This document shows positions 25,231 to 34,435 of a stretch of DNA of 64,000 nucleotides, piece after piece (within the stretch, counting starts at the first letter, position 1; each line of letters opens with the position of its first letter). The position numbers and the translations under genes are program-made. The stretch is from Acidovorax sp. CCYZU-2555. Lineage in GTDB: Bacteria > Pseudomonadota > Gammaproteobacteria > Burkholderiales > Burkholderiaceae_C. The stretch spans positions 1 through 64,000 of the forward strand of contig NZ_JAHCDD010000008.1 in NCBI RefSeq assembly GCF_018413525.1, read 5' to 3'. The notes beneath the pieces are model-generated. The model ran no database searches. It was not told the origin of the DNA and worked only from the letters and a program-made list of their open reading frames with translations.

Positions 25231-25926
25231 TCAAGGCGTGACCCAGCGCTCCGCCGCCGCGCGTATGTGGGAGCGTATCGCCGCCTCCGCCGCCAGAGGA
25301 TCGCGCGCCTGCAAGCAGCGCAGGATCTGCTCATGCTCGGCCAGCGCGGCACTCCACACCGGCTCGCCCTCCAGCAAGATGCGCATGTGGCTGGCCAGCG
25401 GTTCGCGGCGCATGTCGAACAGCGTGCCGACCAGGCCGACCATCACCGAATTACCGGTCATCTCGGCGATGCGCACGTGGAATTCCCGGTCGTGATCGAG
25501 CACGTCGCGGCCGGTGGCGATATCGGCGCGCATGCCGTCCAGGCTGTCCTGCAAGCGCGCCAGGCCTTGCGGCGTGGCATGCATGCAGGCTTGCACGATC
25601 ACCGCGCCCTCGAAGGCGGCTCGCGCATGCATCACCTCGACAGGGCTCTCGCCCATGGAGGCCGGCAGCCGGTTGCGCCACGTGTCGCGCTGGCACACAT
25701 ATACCCCCGATCCCATGCGGATCTCCACCTGGCCCTCGATTTCCAGCGCGATCAGCGCTTCGCGCAGCGAAGGCCGCGACACCCCCAGTTGTTGCGCCAG
25801 TTCGCGCTCGGGGGTCAGACGCTGCCCCTCCTTGAAGTGACCCTGCTGTATCAGCACGCGCACCTTGTCGGCAATCAATTGGTAGAGGCGCCGCGAGGGG
25901 TCGGTCGGCTTGAAAGTGTCGTCCAT
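25231..25926 (-). CDS. GntR-family regulator, FadR/FCD subfamily
   Basis: 231 residues. N-terminal winged helix with RLYQLIADKVRVLIQQGHFKEGQRLTPERELAQQLGVSRPSLREALIALE, then the all-helical FCD ligand domain (AAFEGAVIVQACMHATPQGLARL, DREFHVRIAEMTGNSVMVGLV, EHEQILRCLQARDPLAAEAAIRSHI), whose Asp/His residues normally bind a metal and a carboxylate effector. Divergent from the ABC transporter/hexonate operon, with near-palindromic sites in between. FCD regulators of uronate pathways (UxuR, ExuR) are close analogues, so a hexonate or keto-deoxy acid effector is plausible. Confidence 0.92.
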   Translation of the reverse strand: MDDTFKPTDPSRRLYQLIADKVRVLIQQGHFKEGQRLTPERELAQQLGVSRPSLREALIALEIEGQVEIRMGSGVYVCQRDTWRNRLPASMGESPVEVMHARAAFEGAVIVQACMHATPQGLARLQDSLDGMRADIATGRDVLDHDREFHVRIAEMTGNSVMVGLVGTLFDMRREPLASHMRILLEGEPVWSAALAEHEQILRCLQARDPLAAEAAIRSHIRAAAERWVTP

Positions 25927-25988
25927 CCGGGATGAAGAGTGAGTTGGGGTTCAGTAGAAGCAGGCAATAGCCTGCAATGTCGAGTATC

Positions 25989-26064
25989 GGTCTTACCAGT
26001 TTGCGGTCACTCAGGGTAAATACGGTAAGGCCAAATTCTCTCATGGGTTAAATTGGCCTTACCA
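25989..26064. promoter_or_regulatory. GntR/FCD operators in the divergent promoter region
   Basis: Three related sites: GGTCTTACCA (25989-25998), GGTAAGGCCAA (26024-26034) and AATTGGCCTTACCA (26051-26064). The last two form an inverted pair around 26044. Sites with TGGT-N3-(A/C)CCA symmetry are typical of FadR/FCD regulators, and the pair lies 48-88 bases before the first transporter gene. Confidence 0.65.
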
Positions 26065-26111
26065 GATTCCTAAAACAGACAAGCGGTTGCGACCGAGCAC
26101 GGATCCCCACC

Positions 26112-26795
26112 TTGAAATACGACTTCGACTTCAGCGCCCCGCTGGCCTATTGGCCAGACCTGCTGGCCGGCGCCTGGACCACACTGGCCCTGTCCCTCTC
26201 CTCCACCTTCTTCGGTTTCTTGCTGGGCGTCTTCTGCGCGCTGGCCAGCACCGGGCGCAGCCTGTGGCTGGCGCGGGTGGCCACCGTCTACATCGAGGTG
26301 ATACGCAACACGCCGCTGCTGGTGCAGGTCTTCATCGTGTATTTCGGGCTGTCCTCGCTGGGCCTGCAGGTCGGCGCGTTCACCGCCGCCACGGTGGCCC
26401 TGGTCGTCAACGTCGGCGCTTATACCAGCGAGATCGTGCGCGCCGGGGTGGAGTCCATTCCCAAGGCCCAGCTCGAAGCGGCCGAGACCCTGGGGCTGAG
26501 CCGCTGGCAGACGCTGCGCCACGTGGTGCTGCCACCCGCGATCGAGCGCGTGTTCCCGGCGCTCACCAGCCAGTACGTGCTGCTGATGCTGGCTTCCTCC
26601 ATCTGCTCGCAGATTTCGGCCGAAGAGCTGACGGCCGTGGCCAACCGCGTGCAGTCGGACACCTTCCGCTCGGTGGAAACCTATGTGCTGGTGGCCGGCG
26701 CCTATCTGCTGATGTCGCTGGTCATGCGTGCGGTGTTCTGGCTGGTGGCCATGGTGGCCTTCCCCCGCCTGCGCCGCCTCGGCACACCTCTTTGA
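26112..26795 (+). CDS. Amino-acid-type ABC transporter permease (HisM/GlnP family), first subunit
   Basis: 227 residues. Integral membrane protein with the family's N-terminal helix (GAWTTLALSLSSTFFGFLLGVFCALA), YIEVIRNTPLLVQVFIVYFGLS, and the EAA loop EIVRAGVESIPKAQLEAAETLGLSRWQTLRHVVLPPA that contacts the ATPase. First gene of a nine-gene operon that continues to 34393. Its partner permease starts 13 bases downstream. It belongs to the polar amino acid uptake class, unusual for a sugar-acid operon. Confidence 0.92.
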   Translation: MKYDFDFSAPLAYWPDLLAGAWTTLALSLSSTFFGFLLGVFCALASTGRSLWLARVATVYIEVIRNTPLLVQVFIVYFGLSSLGLQVGAFTAATVALVVNVGAYTSEIVRAGVESIPKAQLEAAETLGLSRWQTLRHVVLPPAIERVFPALTSQYVLLMLASSICSQISAEELTAVANRVQSDTFRSVETYVLVAGAYLLMSLVMRAVFWLVAMVAFPRLRRLGTPL

Positions 26796-26808
26796 ACGGA
26801 GCAGCACC

Positions 26809-27442
26809 ATGGGTTTCCTGAATGCCGCACACATGCAATTTCTGTTCGACGGCCTGCTGTGGACTGTCGGGCTGTCGCTTATCGCCTTTGCCGGCGGCGG
26901 CACCCTGGGCTTTCTGGTGGCGCTGGGCTCGTCGTACGGGCCGCGCTGGTCGCGCCTGCTGGTTTCGCTCTACGTCAAGCTGATCCAGGGCACGCCGCTG
27001 CTGGTGCTGCTGCCGCTGGTGTATTTCGGCCTGCCTTCGCTGGGCCTGAACATCGCCCCGCTGGCCGCCGCCGGCATCGCGCTGTCGGTCTATGTGTCGG
27101 CCTATCTGGGCGAGATCTGGCGCGGCTGCCTGGCCTCGGTGCCGCGCACCCAGGCCGAAGCCGCCGAATGCCTGGCCCTGCGCTGGCACCAGCGCGTGCT
27201 GCACGTGCTGCTGCCGCAGGCCATCAAGATCGCCACCCCGCCCACCGTGGGCTTCATGGTGCAGATCGTGAAGAACACCTCGCTGGCCTCGGCCATCGGT
27301 TTCGTGGAGCTGGCCCGCGCGGGACAGATCATCAACAACTCCACTTTCGAGCCCTTCATCATTTTCATGATCGTCGCGGCCCTGTATTTCGCCTTGTGTT
27401 ATCCGCTGTCGGTGCTGAGCCGTCGCCTGGAGAGGAGCTTCC

Positions 27443-27459
<17 letters not shown>
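26809..27459 (+). CDS. Amino-acid-type ABC transporter permease, second subunit
   Basis: 216 residues from the ATG at 26809 (GGAG upstream); the longer frame runs back into the first permease. Same fold: GLLWTVGLSLIAFAGGGTLGFLVALG, YVKLIQGTPLLVLLPLVYFGLP and the EAA loop EIWRGCLASVPRTQAEAAECLALRWHQRVLHVLLPQA. Overlaps the ATPase gene by 17 bases, indicating coupled translation. Probably forms a heterodimer with the first permease. Confidence 0.92.
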
Positions 27460-28171
<712 letters not shown>

Positions 28172-28207
28172 TTTTCCCGCACCCCGTTCCACAACAAGGA
28201 GACAACT

Positions 28208-28975
28208 ATGAAAAAGACGACACTTCGCTTCGCCACCGTGGCAGCCGCAGCCGTCATGCTGCTGGGGACGGGCGCTGCCCGCGCCGACCTGCTCAAGGAC
28301 ATCCGCGAGGCCAAGAAGATCCGCATCGCGCTGGACACGGGATCGCCGCCCTACGGCTTCGTCAACGACGCGATGAAGCCCATTGGCTCCGACGTGGAGA
28401 CCGCCCAGATGCTGGCCCAGGACCTGGGCGTGGCGCTGGAGATCGTGCAGACCACCAGCCCCAACCGCATCCCCTTCCTGCAGACCGGCAAGGCCGACAT
28501 CGTGGTGGCCTCGCTGTCGGTGACGCCCGAGCGCGAGAAGGTGATCGACTTCTCCACCCCCTACGCCCAGATCCTGGCCGTGGTGGCCGGCCCCAAGGGC
28601 GTGAACATCAGCGGCTTTGACGACCTCAAGGGCAAGCGCGTGGCGACCACGCGCGGCTCGAACAACGACAAGGTGGTGACGACCGGCGCCAAGGATGCAC
28701 AGATCGTGCGCTTCGACGACGACGCCACCCTGGTCACGGCCGCCGTGAGCGGCCAGGCCGACATCATCGCCACCTCGCCGGCCATCGTCAGCACCGTGCT
28801 GCAGAAGGCGCCGCAAAAGGACATGGTCACCAAATTCACCATGTCCACCGTGCCCCTGGGAATCGGCCTGCGCAAGAACGAGCCTGAGCTGAAAGCCTGG
28901 ATCAACGACTGGGTCACCAAGAACACGGCCAACGGCAAGCTGGTCGCCATCTACAAGAAATACCACGGCTCCTGA
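28208..28975 (+). CDS. Periplasmic substrate-binding protein of the ABC importer (SBP_bac_3)
   Basis: 255 residues, good Shine-Dalgarno (AAGGAGAC). Signal peptide ends near GTGAARA-D. The mature protein has the type-3 solute-binding fold: IRIALDTGSPPYGFVND, TGKADIVVASLSVTPEREKVIDFSTPYA, LKGKRVATTRGSNND and a hinge near the end (IGLRKNEPELKAWINDW). Relatives bind amino acids, opines or similar zwitterions. The enzymes downstream suggest the natural ligand is a hexonate or a conjugate of one (inference). Confidence 0.92.
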   Translation: MKKTTLRFATVAAAAVMLLGTGAARADLLKDIREAKKIRIALDTGSPPYGFVNDAMKPIGSDVETAQMLAQDLGVALEIVQTTSPNRIPFLQTGKADIVVASLSVTPEREKVIDFSTPYAQILAVVAGPKGVNISGFDDLKGKRVATTRGSNNDKVVTTGAKDAQIVRFDDDATLVTAAVSGQADIIATSPAIVSTVLQKAPQKDMVTKFTMSTVPLGIGLRKNEPELKAWINDWVTKNTANGKLVAIYKKYHGS

Positions 28976-29035
28976 AGCGAGCCTGCTTCTCCCCGCCGGC
29001 CCGCCGGCACAACCCCCAAGCCCCCTGGAACCACC

Positions 29036-30046
29036 ATGCTGACCGTAATCTGTGAAACCCCCGGCACCCTGCGCGCCGAGCAACGTGAACGCCCCCTTCG
29101 CGGCGAAGGCGAAGTGCTGCTGCGCGTCAAGCGCGTGGGGGTGTGCGGCACCGACTTGCACATCTTCACCGGCAACCAGCCCTTCCTGCAGTACCCGCGC
29201 GTGATGGGCCACGAGCTGTCGGGCGTGATCGAGGAGGCGCTGCCGGGCGGCCGGCTGCAGGTCGGCGATGTCTGCTACGTCATGCCCTACCTGTCGTGCG
29301 GCACCTGTGTCGCCTGCCGCCAGGGCAAGACCAACTGCTGCGTCAACATCCAGGTGCTGGGCGTGCACCGCGACGGGGCCTTCACCGAATACCTGTCCCT
29401 GCCCGAAGCCTTCGTGCACCGCGCCGAGGGCGTGTCGCTGGACCAGGCCGCGATGGTCGAGTTCCTGGCCATTGGCGCCCACGGCGTGCGACGTGCCGAC
29501 GTCAAGCCCGGCCAGCGCGTGCTGGTGGTCGGCGCCGGGCCCATAGGCATGGCCGCGATGATCTTCGCCCGCGCCCGCGGCGGCATCGTCACCGCCATCG
29601 ACGGCCGCCAGGACCGCGTCGATTTCTGCCAGCGCGAGCTGGGCGTGACCCACGCCGTCACCCTGGGCGAAGGCGACAGCGAAAAACTCTCCGCCGTGAC
29701 CGATGGTGAATTCTTCGACGTGGTGTTCGACGCCACGGGCAACGCCAAGGCGATCGAGCGCGGCTTCGGCTTCGTCGCCCACGGCGGCACCTATGTGCTG
29801 ATCTCGGTGGTGCGCGACACCATCAGCTTCTCCGACCCCGAATTCCACAAGCGCGAGACCACGCTGCTGGGCAGCCGCAACGCCACCACGGAAGATTTCG
29901 AGACCGTGATCGCCGCCATGCGCGACGGCCTGGTGCCCACCGCCGCGCTCAACACCCACCGCATGGCGCTGGCCGATGTGCCCACCGACTTCGCGCAACT
30001 GCTCGACCCGGCGCGCGGCGTGGTCAAGGCCATCGTCGAGGTCTGA
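29036..30046 (+). CDS. Zinc-dependent alcohol dehydrogenase, probable hexonate 5-dehydrogenase
   Basis: 336 residues, medium-chain dehydrogenase. Catalytic zinc ligands Cys37 (RVGVCGTDLHIF) with GHE at 58-60; structural zinc cysteines 88, 91, 94 and 102 (LSCGTCVACRQGKTNCC); Rossmann motif VLVVGAGPIGMAAMIFARA. Resembles the L-galactonate/L-gulonate 5-dehydrogenase group. Followed by tagaturonate-reductase-like and altronate dehydratase genes, so the likely reaction is L-galactonate to D-tagaturonate with NAD+. Specific substrate is inferred from the operon. Confidence 0.85.
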   Translation: MLTVICETPGTLRAEQRERPLRGEGEVLLRVKRVGVCGTDLHIFTGNQPFLQYPRVMGHELSGVIEEALPGGRLQVGDVCYVMPYLSCGTCVACRQGKTNCCVNIQVLGVHRDGAFTEYLSLPEAFVHRAEGVSLDQAAMVEFLAIGAHGVRRADVKPGQRVLVVGAGPIGMAAMIFARARGGIVTAIDGRQDRVDFCQRELGVTHAVTLGEGDSEKLSAVTDGEFFDVVFDATGNAKAIERGFGFVAHGGTYVLISVVRDTISFSDPEFHKRETTLLGSRNATTEDFETVIAAMRDGLVPTAALNTHRMALADVPTDFAQLLDPARGVVKAIVEV

Positions 30047-30051
30047 AGAAC

Positions 30052-31197
30052 ATGGCGCAGGCGATCCTCCAATTCGGCACCAGCCGCTTTCTGCAGGCCC
30101 ATGTGGACCTGTTCGTGCACGAAGCCCTGGCCGGCCTCGCCGGTGCGGGCGACGCGCTGGGCGGCATCACGGTGGTGCAGACCACGGACCGCGCCGACGG
30201 CGCAGCGCGCATCGCCGCGCTGGCCGCGGGCGGCGGCTACCCGGTGCGCATCCGTGGCCTGGCGGGCGGCGAACGCATAGACCGCAGCGTCATGTGCACC
30301 GCTGTGCGCGAAGCCTGGCAGGCCGGCGCCCAGTGGCCCGCGCTGCGCGCCGCGGTGGCGGGCGAGGTGCAAGTCATCGTCTCCAACACCGCCGACAAGG
30401 GCTATGTGCTCGACGAACGCGACGGCCCGGCCGCATTGGCCACGGGCAGCGCCGCGCCGCACAGCTTCCCGGCCAAACTGCTGGTGCTGCTGCACGGCCG
30501 CTGGAACGCCATCCCGCAGGCGCCGCTGACGCTGCTGCCTTGCGAGCTGATCGAACGCAATGGCGAAGTGCTGCGCGATGTGGTCGTGGGCCTGGCGCGC
30601 GACTGGCAGGCGCCACAGGAATTCATGGACTGGCTCGCACAGCATTGCGTGTGGGCCAACTCGCTGGTCGACCGCATCGTGTCCGAGGCCATAGCGCCCG
30701 TGGGCGCGGTGGCCGAGCCCTACGCGGTGTGGGTGATAGAGCGGCAGCCGCGGCTGCTGCTGCCCTGCACCCACCCCTGCATCGTGTTGACCGACGACCT
30801 GGACTTCTACGAGCGCCTCAAGCTGTTCCTGCTGAACGCCGGTCACACCTGGCTGGCCGAACGCTGGCTAAGCCAAGGCCTGGCGCCCGGCCTGACGGTG
30901 CGCGAAGCCATGGCCGACGCAGGCCTGCGCGCGGGCCTCGAAGCGCTGTGGGCCGACGAGATCCTGCCGGTGTTCGACACCCTGGGCCCAGCCGCGCGCG
31001 CGCAGGCCGAGGCCTATCTGGTGGATGTGCGCGAGCGCTTCTCCAACCCCTTCCTGGACCACCGCATCGCCGACATCGCGCAAAACCATGCGCAAAAGAA
31101 GCAGCGCCGCCTGGGCCCCATCGTGGCGCTGGCGGCCGAACGCGCGCCGCAGCTGGCACAGCCCGGCCTGAAGGCGGCGCTGGCCTCTCCCCTCTGA
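30052..31197 (+). CDS. Mannitol dehydrogenase-family oxidoreductase, probable D-tagaturonate reductase (UxaB-like)
   Basis: 381 residues, starting 5 bases after the previous stop. N-terminal Rossmann part (AILQFGTSRFLQAHVDLFVHEAL), the family segment TLLPCELIERNGEVLRDVV and the catalytic region CVWANSLVDRIVSE, which in the mannitol dehydrogenase/UxaB family contains the Asn and Asp-Arg pair. Shorter than E. coli UxaB (about 480). It would reduce D-tagaturonate to D-altronate, feeding the altronate dehydratase encoded next. D-fructuronate reductase (UxuB-type) is the alternative. Confidence 0.82.
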   Translation: MAQAILQFGTSRFLQAHVDLFVHEALAGLAGAGDALGGITVVQTTDRADGAARIAALAAGGGYPVRIRGLAGGERIDRSVMCTAVREAWQAGAQWPALRAAVAGEVQVIVSNTADKGYVLDERDGPAALATGSAAPHSFPAKLLVLLHGRWNAIPQAPLTLLPCELIERNGEVLRDVVVGLARDWQAPQEFMDWLAQHCVWANSLVDRIVSEAIAPVGAVAEPYAVWVIERQPRLLLPCTHPCIVLTDDLDFYERLKLFLLNAGHTWLAERWLSQGLAPGLTVREAMADAGLRAGLEALWADEILPVFDTLGPAARAQAEAYLVDVRERFSNPFLDHRIADIAQNHAQKKQRRLGPIVALAAERAPQLAQPGLKAALASPL

Positions 31198-31226
31198 CTT
31201 GATTCGCCCCACCCTAAGCCCCGACG

Positions 31227-32765
31227 ATGAAGCCCGAACAAACCTCCCCGCCCCAAGCCATTCAGTTGGCGGCGGCCGACAACGTCGCCGTGGCGCGCCA
31301 GGATCTGGCGCCTGGCAGCAGCGTGCTGGTGAACGGCCTGGCCGTGACCGTGTCCGAACCCATCGCCGCCGGCCACAAGCTGGCCCTGGCGCCCATCGCC
31401 CAGGGTGAACCGGTGCTCAAATACGGCCAGGGCATAGGCGTTGCCACGGCCGACATCGCCGCCGGCCAGCATGTGCACGTGCACAACGTGGGCATGGCCG
31501 AGTCCAGCCACGCGCATGCCGCGGGCGCGGGCTACCGCCCCACCGCGCCAGCCGCTGCGCCGCTGACCTTCGAGGGCTATGTGCGGGCCGACGGCCGCGT
31601 GGCCACGCGCAACTACCTGGGCGTGATCTCCAGCGTCAACTGCTCGGCTACGGTCTGCCGCCACATCGCCGACGCGTTCAAGGGCGAAGCCCTGGCCGCC
31701 TTCCCGCATGTCGACGGAGTGGTCGCCATCACCCATGGCAGCGGCTGCGGCATGGGCGGCAACGGCGAAGGGCTGGAGCTGCTGCAGCGCACGCTGCGCG
31801 GCTATGCCAACCATCCCAACTTCGCCGGCGTGCTGGTGATAGGCCTGGGCTGTGAAGTCAACCAGATCGCTCCGCTGGTCGAAACGCTGCAGGCGCGTGC
31901 GCCCGGCATGTTCGCCACCCTCACCATCCAGGACGAAGGCGGCACGCGTGAAACCATCGCCCAGGGCAAGCAGCTGATCGCCGAGATGCTGCAGCAAGCC
32001 AACCAGGCGCGGCGCGAGACCGTGCCTCTGCGCCATCTGGCCGTGGGCCTGCAGTGCGGCGGCTCGGACGGCTATTCCGGCATCACCGCCAACCCGGCAC
32101 TGGGAGCGGCGGTGGACCTGCTGGTCCAGCATGGCGGCACGGCCATCCTGTCGGAGACCCCCGAAATCTACGGCGCCGAACATCTGCTGACCCACCGCGC
32201 GGCCACGCCCGCCGTGGCCGACAAGCTGCTCAAGCGCCTGTCGTGGTGGGAAGACTACGCGGCCCTGCACGGCGGCGATCTCAACAACAACCCCTCGCCC
32301 GGCAACAAGGCCGGCGGCATCACCACCATCCTGGAAAAGTCCCTGGGCGCGGTCGCCAAGGCCGGCAACAGCGGTCTGATGGAGGTGCTGGAATACGCCG
32401 AGCCGGTGCGTGCGCACGGACTGGTGTTCATGGACACGCCGGGCTACGACCCGGTATCGGCCACGGGCCAGGTGGCGGGCGGCGCCAACCTCATCTGCTT
32501 CACCACGGGCCGCGGCTCGACCTACGGCTGCAAGCCCACGCCTTCGCTCAAGCTGGCTACCAACACGCCCATGTTCGAGCGCATGCGGCTGGACATGGAC
32601 TTCGACTGCGGCGGCATCGTCGAAGGCCGCCAGAGCATAGAAGAAGCCGGCGCGGCGCTGCTGCAGCTGATGATCGCCACGGCCTCGGGTCAGGCCAGCA
32701 AGAGCGAGGAAAACGGTCTGGGCGACAACGAATTTCTCCCCTGGCAGCTTGGAGCGGTGATGTGA
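31227..32765 (+). CDS. uxaA: Altronate dehydratase
   Basis: 512 residues, full UxaA length. N-terminal SAF domain (about 15-95, VARQDLAPGSSVLVNG, VLKYGQGIGVATADIAAGQHVHVHNVG), then the catalytic part with FEGYVRADGRVATRNYLGVI, HGSGCGMGGNGEG, GLQCGGSDGYSGITANP, and a C-terminal cysteine-bearing GRGSTYGCKPTPSLKLATN. It dehydrates D-altronate to 2-keto-3-deoxy-D-gluconate, using iron. Stop and next start overlap as TGATG. Confidence 0.93.
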   Translation: MKPEQTSPPQAIQLAAADNVAVARQDLAPGSSVLVNGLAVTVSEPIAAGHKLALAPIAQGEPVLKYGQGIGVATADIAAGQHVHVHNVGMAESSHAHAAGAGYRPTAPAAAPLTFEGYVRADGRVATRNYLGVISSVNCSATVCRHIADAFKGEALAAFPHVDGVVAITHGSGCGMGGNGEGLELLQRTLRGYANHPNFAGVLVIGLGCEVNQIAPLVETLQARAPGMFATLTIQDEGGTRETIAQGKQLIAEMLQQANQARRETVPLRHLAVGLQCGGSDGYSGITANPALGAAVDLLVQHGGTAILSETPEIYGAEHLLTHRAATPAVADKLLKRLSWWEDYAALHGGDLNNNPSPGNKAGGITTILEKSLGAVAKAGNSGLMEVLEYAEPVRAHGLVFMDTPGYDPVSATGQVAGGANLICFTTGRGSTYGCKPTPSLKLATNTPMFERMRLDMDFDCGGIVEGRQSIEEAGAALLQLMIATASGQASKSEENGLGDNEFLPWQLGAVM

Positions 32766-33724
32766 TGGCGCATTTGAACGACACACTTTTTGACGTACTC
32801 ACCGTGGGCGAGCCCATGGCGCTGTTCATGGCGACCGAGCCCGGCGACTTGCACGCCGTGCATGACTTTCGCCGTGCGGCGGCCGGCGCCGAACTCAACG
32901 TCGCGACCGGTCTGGCCCGCCTGGGCCTGCGCACCGGCTACATCACCCGGCTGGGCGATGACTCCTTCGGCCGCTTTCTGGCGAACGAACTCGCCCGCGA
33001 AGGCATAGACCGCAGCCTGGTGCAAGTCGACGCCACGCGCCCCACCGGCTTCATGCTCAAGACCCGGGCCGCCGACGGCAGCGATCCGCAGATCGAGTAC
33101 TTCCGCAAGGGCTCGGCGGCCAGCGCCCTGGGCCCGGACGACGCACCCGCAGGCGCCTTTCCCGCGCGCCACCTGCACCTGACCGGCATCACGCCCGCAC
33201 TGTCGCCCAGCGCGCTGGAGCTGGTGGTGCATCTGGCGCGCCAGGCGCGTTCGGCCGGCGCCACCATCTCTTTCGACCCGAATCTGCGGCCAAGGCTGTG
33301 GCCCAGTCCCGAAGCCATGGCGCAAACCATCAACGCCCTGGCGGCGCTGGCCGACACGGTTTTGCCCGGCCTGTCCGAAGGCACGCAGCTCACGGGCCAC
33401 ACCACGCCCGAAGCCATCGCCGACTTCTATCTGGAACGCGGCGCAAGCCAGGTCGTGGTCAAGCTCGGTCCCCAGGGCGCGTTCTACAAAAGCAAGGACG
33501 GCCTGCACGGCATCGCCGATGGCATCCCTGTCGAACGCGTCGTCGACACCGTAGGCGCGGGCGACGGCTTTGCCGTCGGTGTGGTCAGCGCCCTGCTCGA
33601 AGGCCTCGATCTTGCGGCCGCCGCGGCCCGGGGCAATGCCATAGGCGCGCGCGTTGTGGGATTTCCCGGCGACTCCGACGGGCTGCCGACACGCGCACAA
33701 CTGGGCCTGGCCACTACTTCCTGA
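32765..33724 (+). CDS. kdgK: 2-keto-3-deoxygluconate kinase
   Basis: 319 residues from the ATG at 32765. PfkB/ribokinase fold: GEPMALFMATEPGDLH, AGAELNVATGLARLGLRTGYITRLGDD near the N-terminus, FDPNLRPRLWP in the middle, and the catalytic anion-hole/Asp motif DTVGAGDGFAVGVVSALLEG. Phosphorylates KDG to KDPG. Translationally coupled to uxaA and followed three bases later by the aldolase gene. Confidence 0.92.
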   Translation: MAHLNDTLFDVLTVGEPMALFMATEPGDLHAVHDFRRAAAGAELNVATGLARLGLRTGYITRLGDDSFGRFLANELAREGIDRSLVQVDATRPTGFMLKTRAADGSDPQIEYFRKGSAASALGPDDAPAGAFPARHLHLTGITPALSPSALELVVHLARQARSAGATISFDPNLRPRLWPSPEAMAQTINALAALADTVLPGLSEGTQLTGHTTPEAIADFYLERGASQVVVKLGPQGAFYKSKDGLHGIADGIPVERVVDTVGAGDGFAVGVVSALLEGLDLAAAAARGNAIGARVVGFPGDSDGLPTRAQLGLATTS

Positions 33725-33727
33725 CTG

Positions 33728-34393
33728 ATGATGAACACTTCTACCCAGCGGCTCAGCGCCGAGGACGTCATGCGTGACGCGCCCGTGATTCCCGTGATCG
33801 TGTTGCACGACGTGCAGCATGCCGTCCCCTTGGCCCGCGCCCTGGTCGCTGGCGGCATCCGCATGCTCGAAGTGACTTTGCGTACGCCCCAGGCGCTGGC
33901 CTGCATAGAAGCCATCGCCCAGCAAGTGCCTGAGGCCGTGGTCGGTGCCGGCACCGTGCGCAGTGCCGCCGACGCCATCGCGGCCAGCCGCGCCGGCGCA
34001 CGCTTTGCGGTCAGTCCGGGATTCACGCCCGCCGTCGCTCGCCAATGCCGTGACCTCGATCTGCCGCTCTTGCCGGGCGTCGCCACCGGCAGCGAAATCA
34101 TGCAGGCGCAGGAAGAAGGCTTCAAGGCGCTGAAATTTTTCCCGGCGCTTCAAGCGGGTGGCTTGTCCATGCTCAAAGCCTGGCAAGGACCGTTCGGCGA
34201 TGTGATCTTTTGCCCCACGGGCGGCATTCACGCCGGCAACGCCCAGGAGTTCCTGGCACAGCCCAACGTCGCCTGTGTGGGCGGATCGTGGCTGGTGCCA
34301 GGGGATGCCATGGCGCGCGGCGATTGGAGCGCGATCACGTCATTGGCGCGCGCTGCGTGTGAACTGAAGCGGCCAGGATCGGTCGCAGCTTGA
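33728..34393 (+). CDS. eda: KDPG/KHG aldolase
   Basis: 221 residues (a second ATG follows immediately at 33731). Class I aldolase with Glu48 in MLEVTLRTPQAL, VGAGTVRSA, SPGFTPAVARQC, and the Schiff-base lysine in FKALKFFPALQAGG (Lys137), then CPTGGIHAGNAQEFL. It cleaves KDPG to pyruvate and glyceraldehyde-3-phosphate, completing the operon's pathway. Last gene of the operon, followed by a hairpin at 34401. Confidence 0.93.
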   Translation: MMNTSTQRLSAEDVMRDAPVIPVIVLHDVQHAVPLARALVAGGIRMLEVTLRTPQALACIEAIAQQVPEAVVGAGTVRSAADAIAASRAGARFAVSPGFTPAVARQCRDLDLPLLPGVATGSEIMQAQEEGFKALKFFPALQAGGLSMLKAWQGPFGDVIFCPTGGIHAGNAQEFLAQPNVACVGGSWLVPGDAMARGDWSAITSLARAACELKRPGSVAA

Positions 34394-34400
34394 GACGGCC

Positions 34401-34420
34401 GCAAGGGTCACAACCCTTGC
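34401..34420. terminator. Hairpin between convergent eda and Bug genes
   Basis: Perfect 8-base stem GCAAGGGT / ACCCTTGC with a CACA loop, 7 bases after the eda stop and 15 bases from the end of the convergent Bug gene. The trailing T-run is weak on both strands, so it may act as a bidirectional terminator or an mRNA end stabiliser. Confidence 0.55.
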
Positions 34421-34435
34421 CCAAGTTTCACGCGG

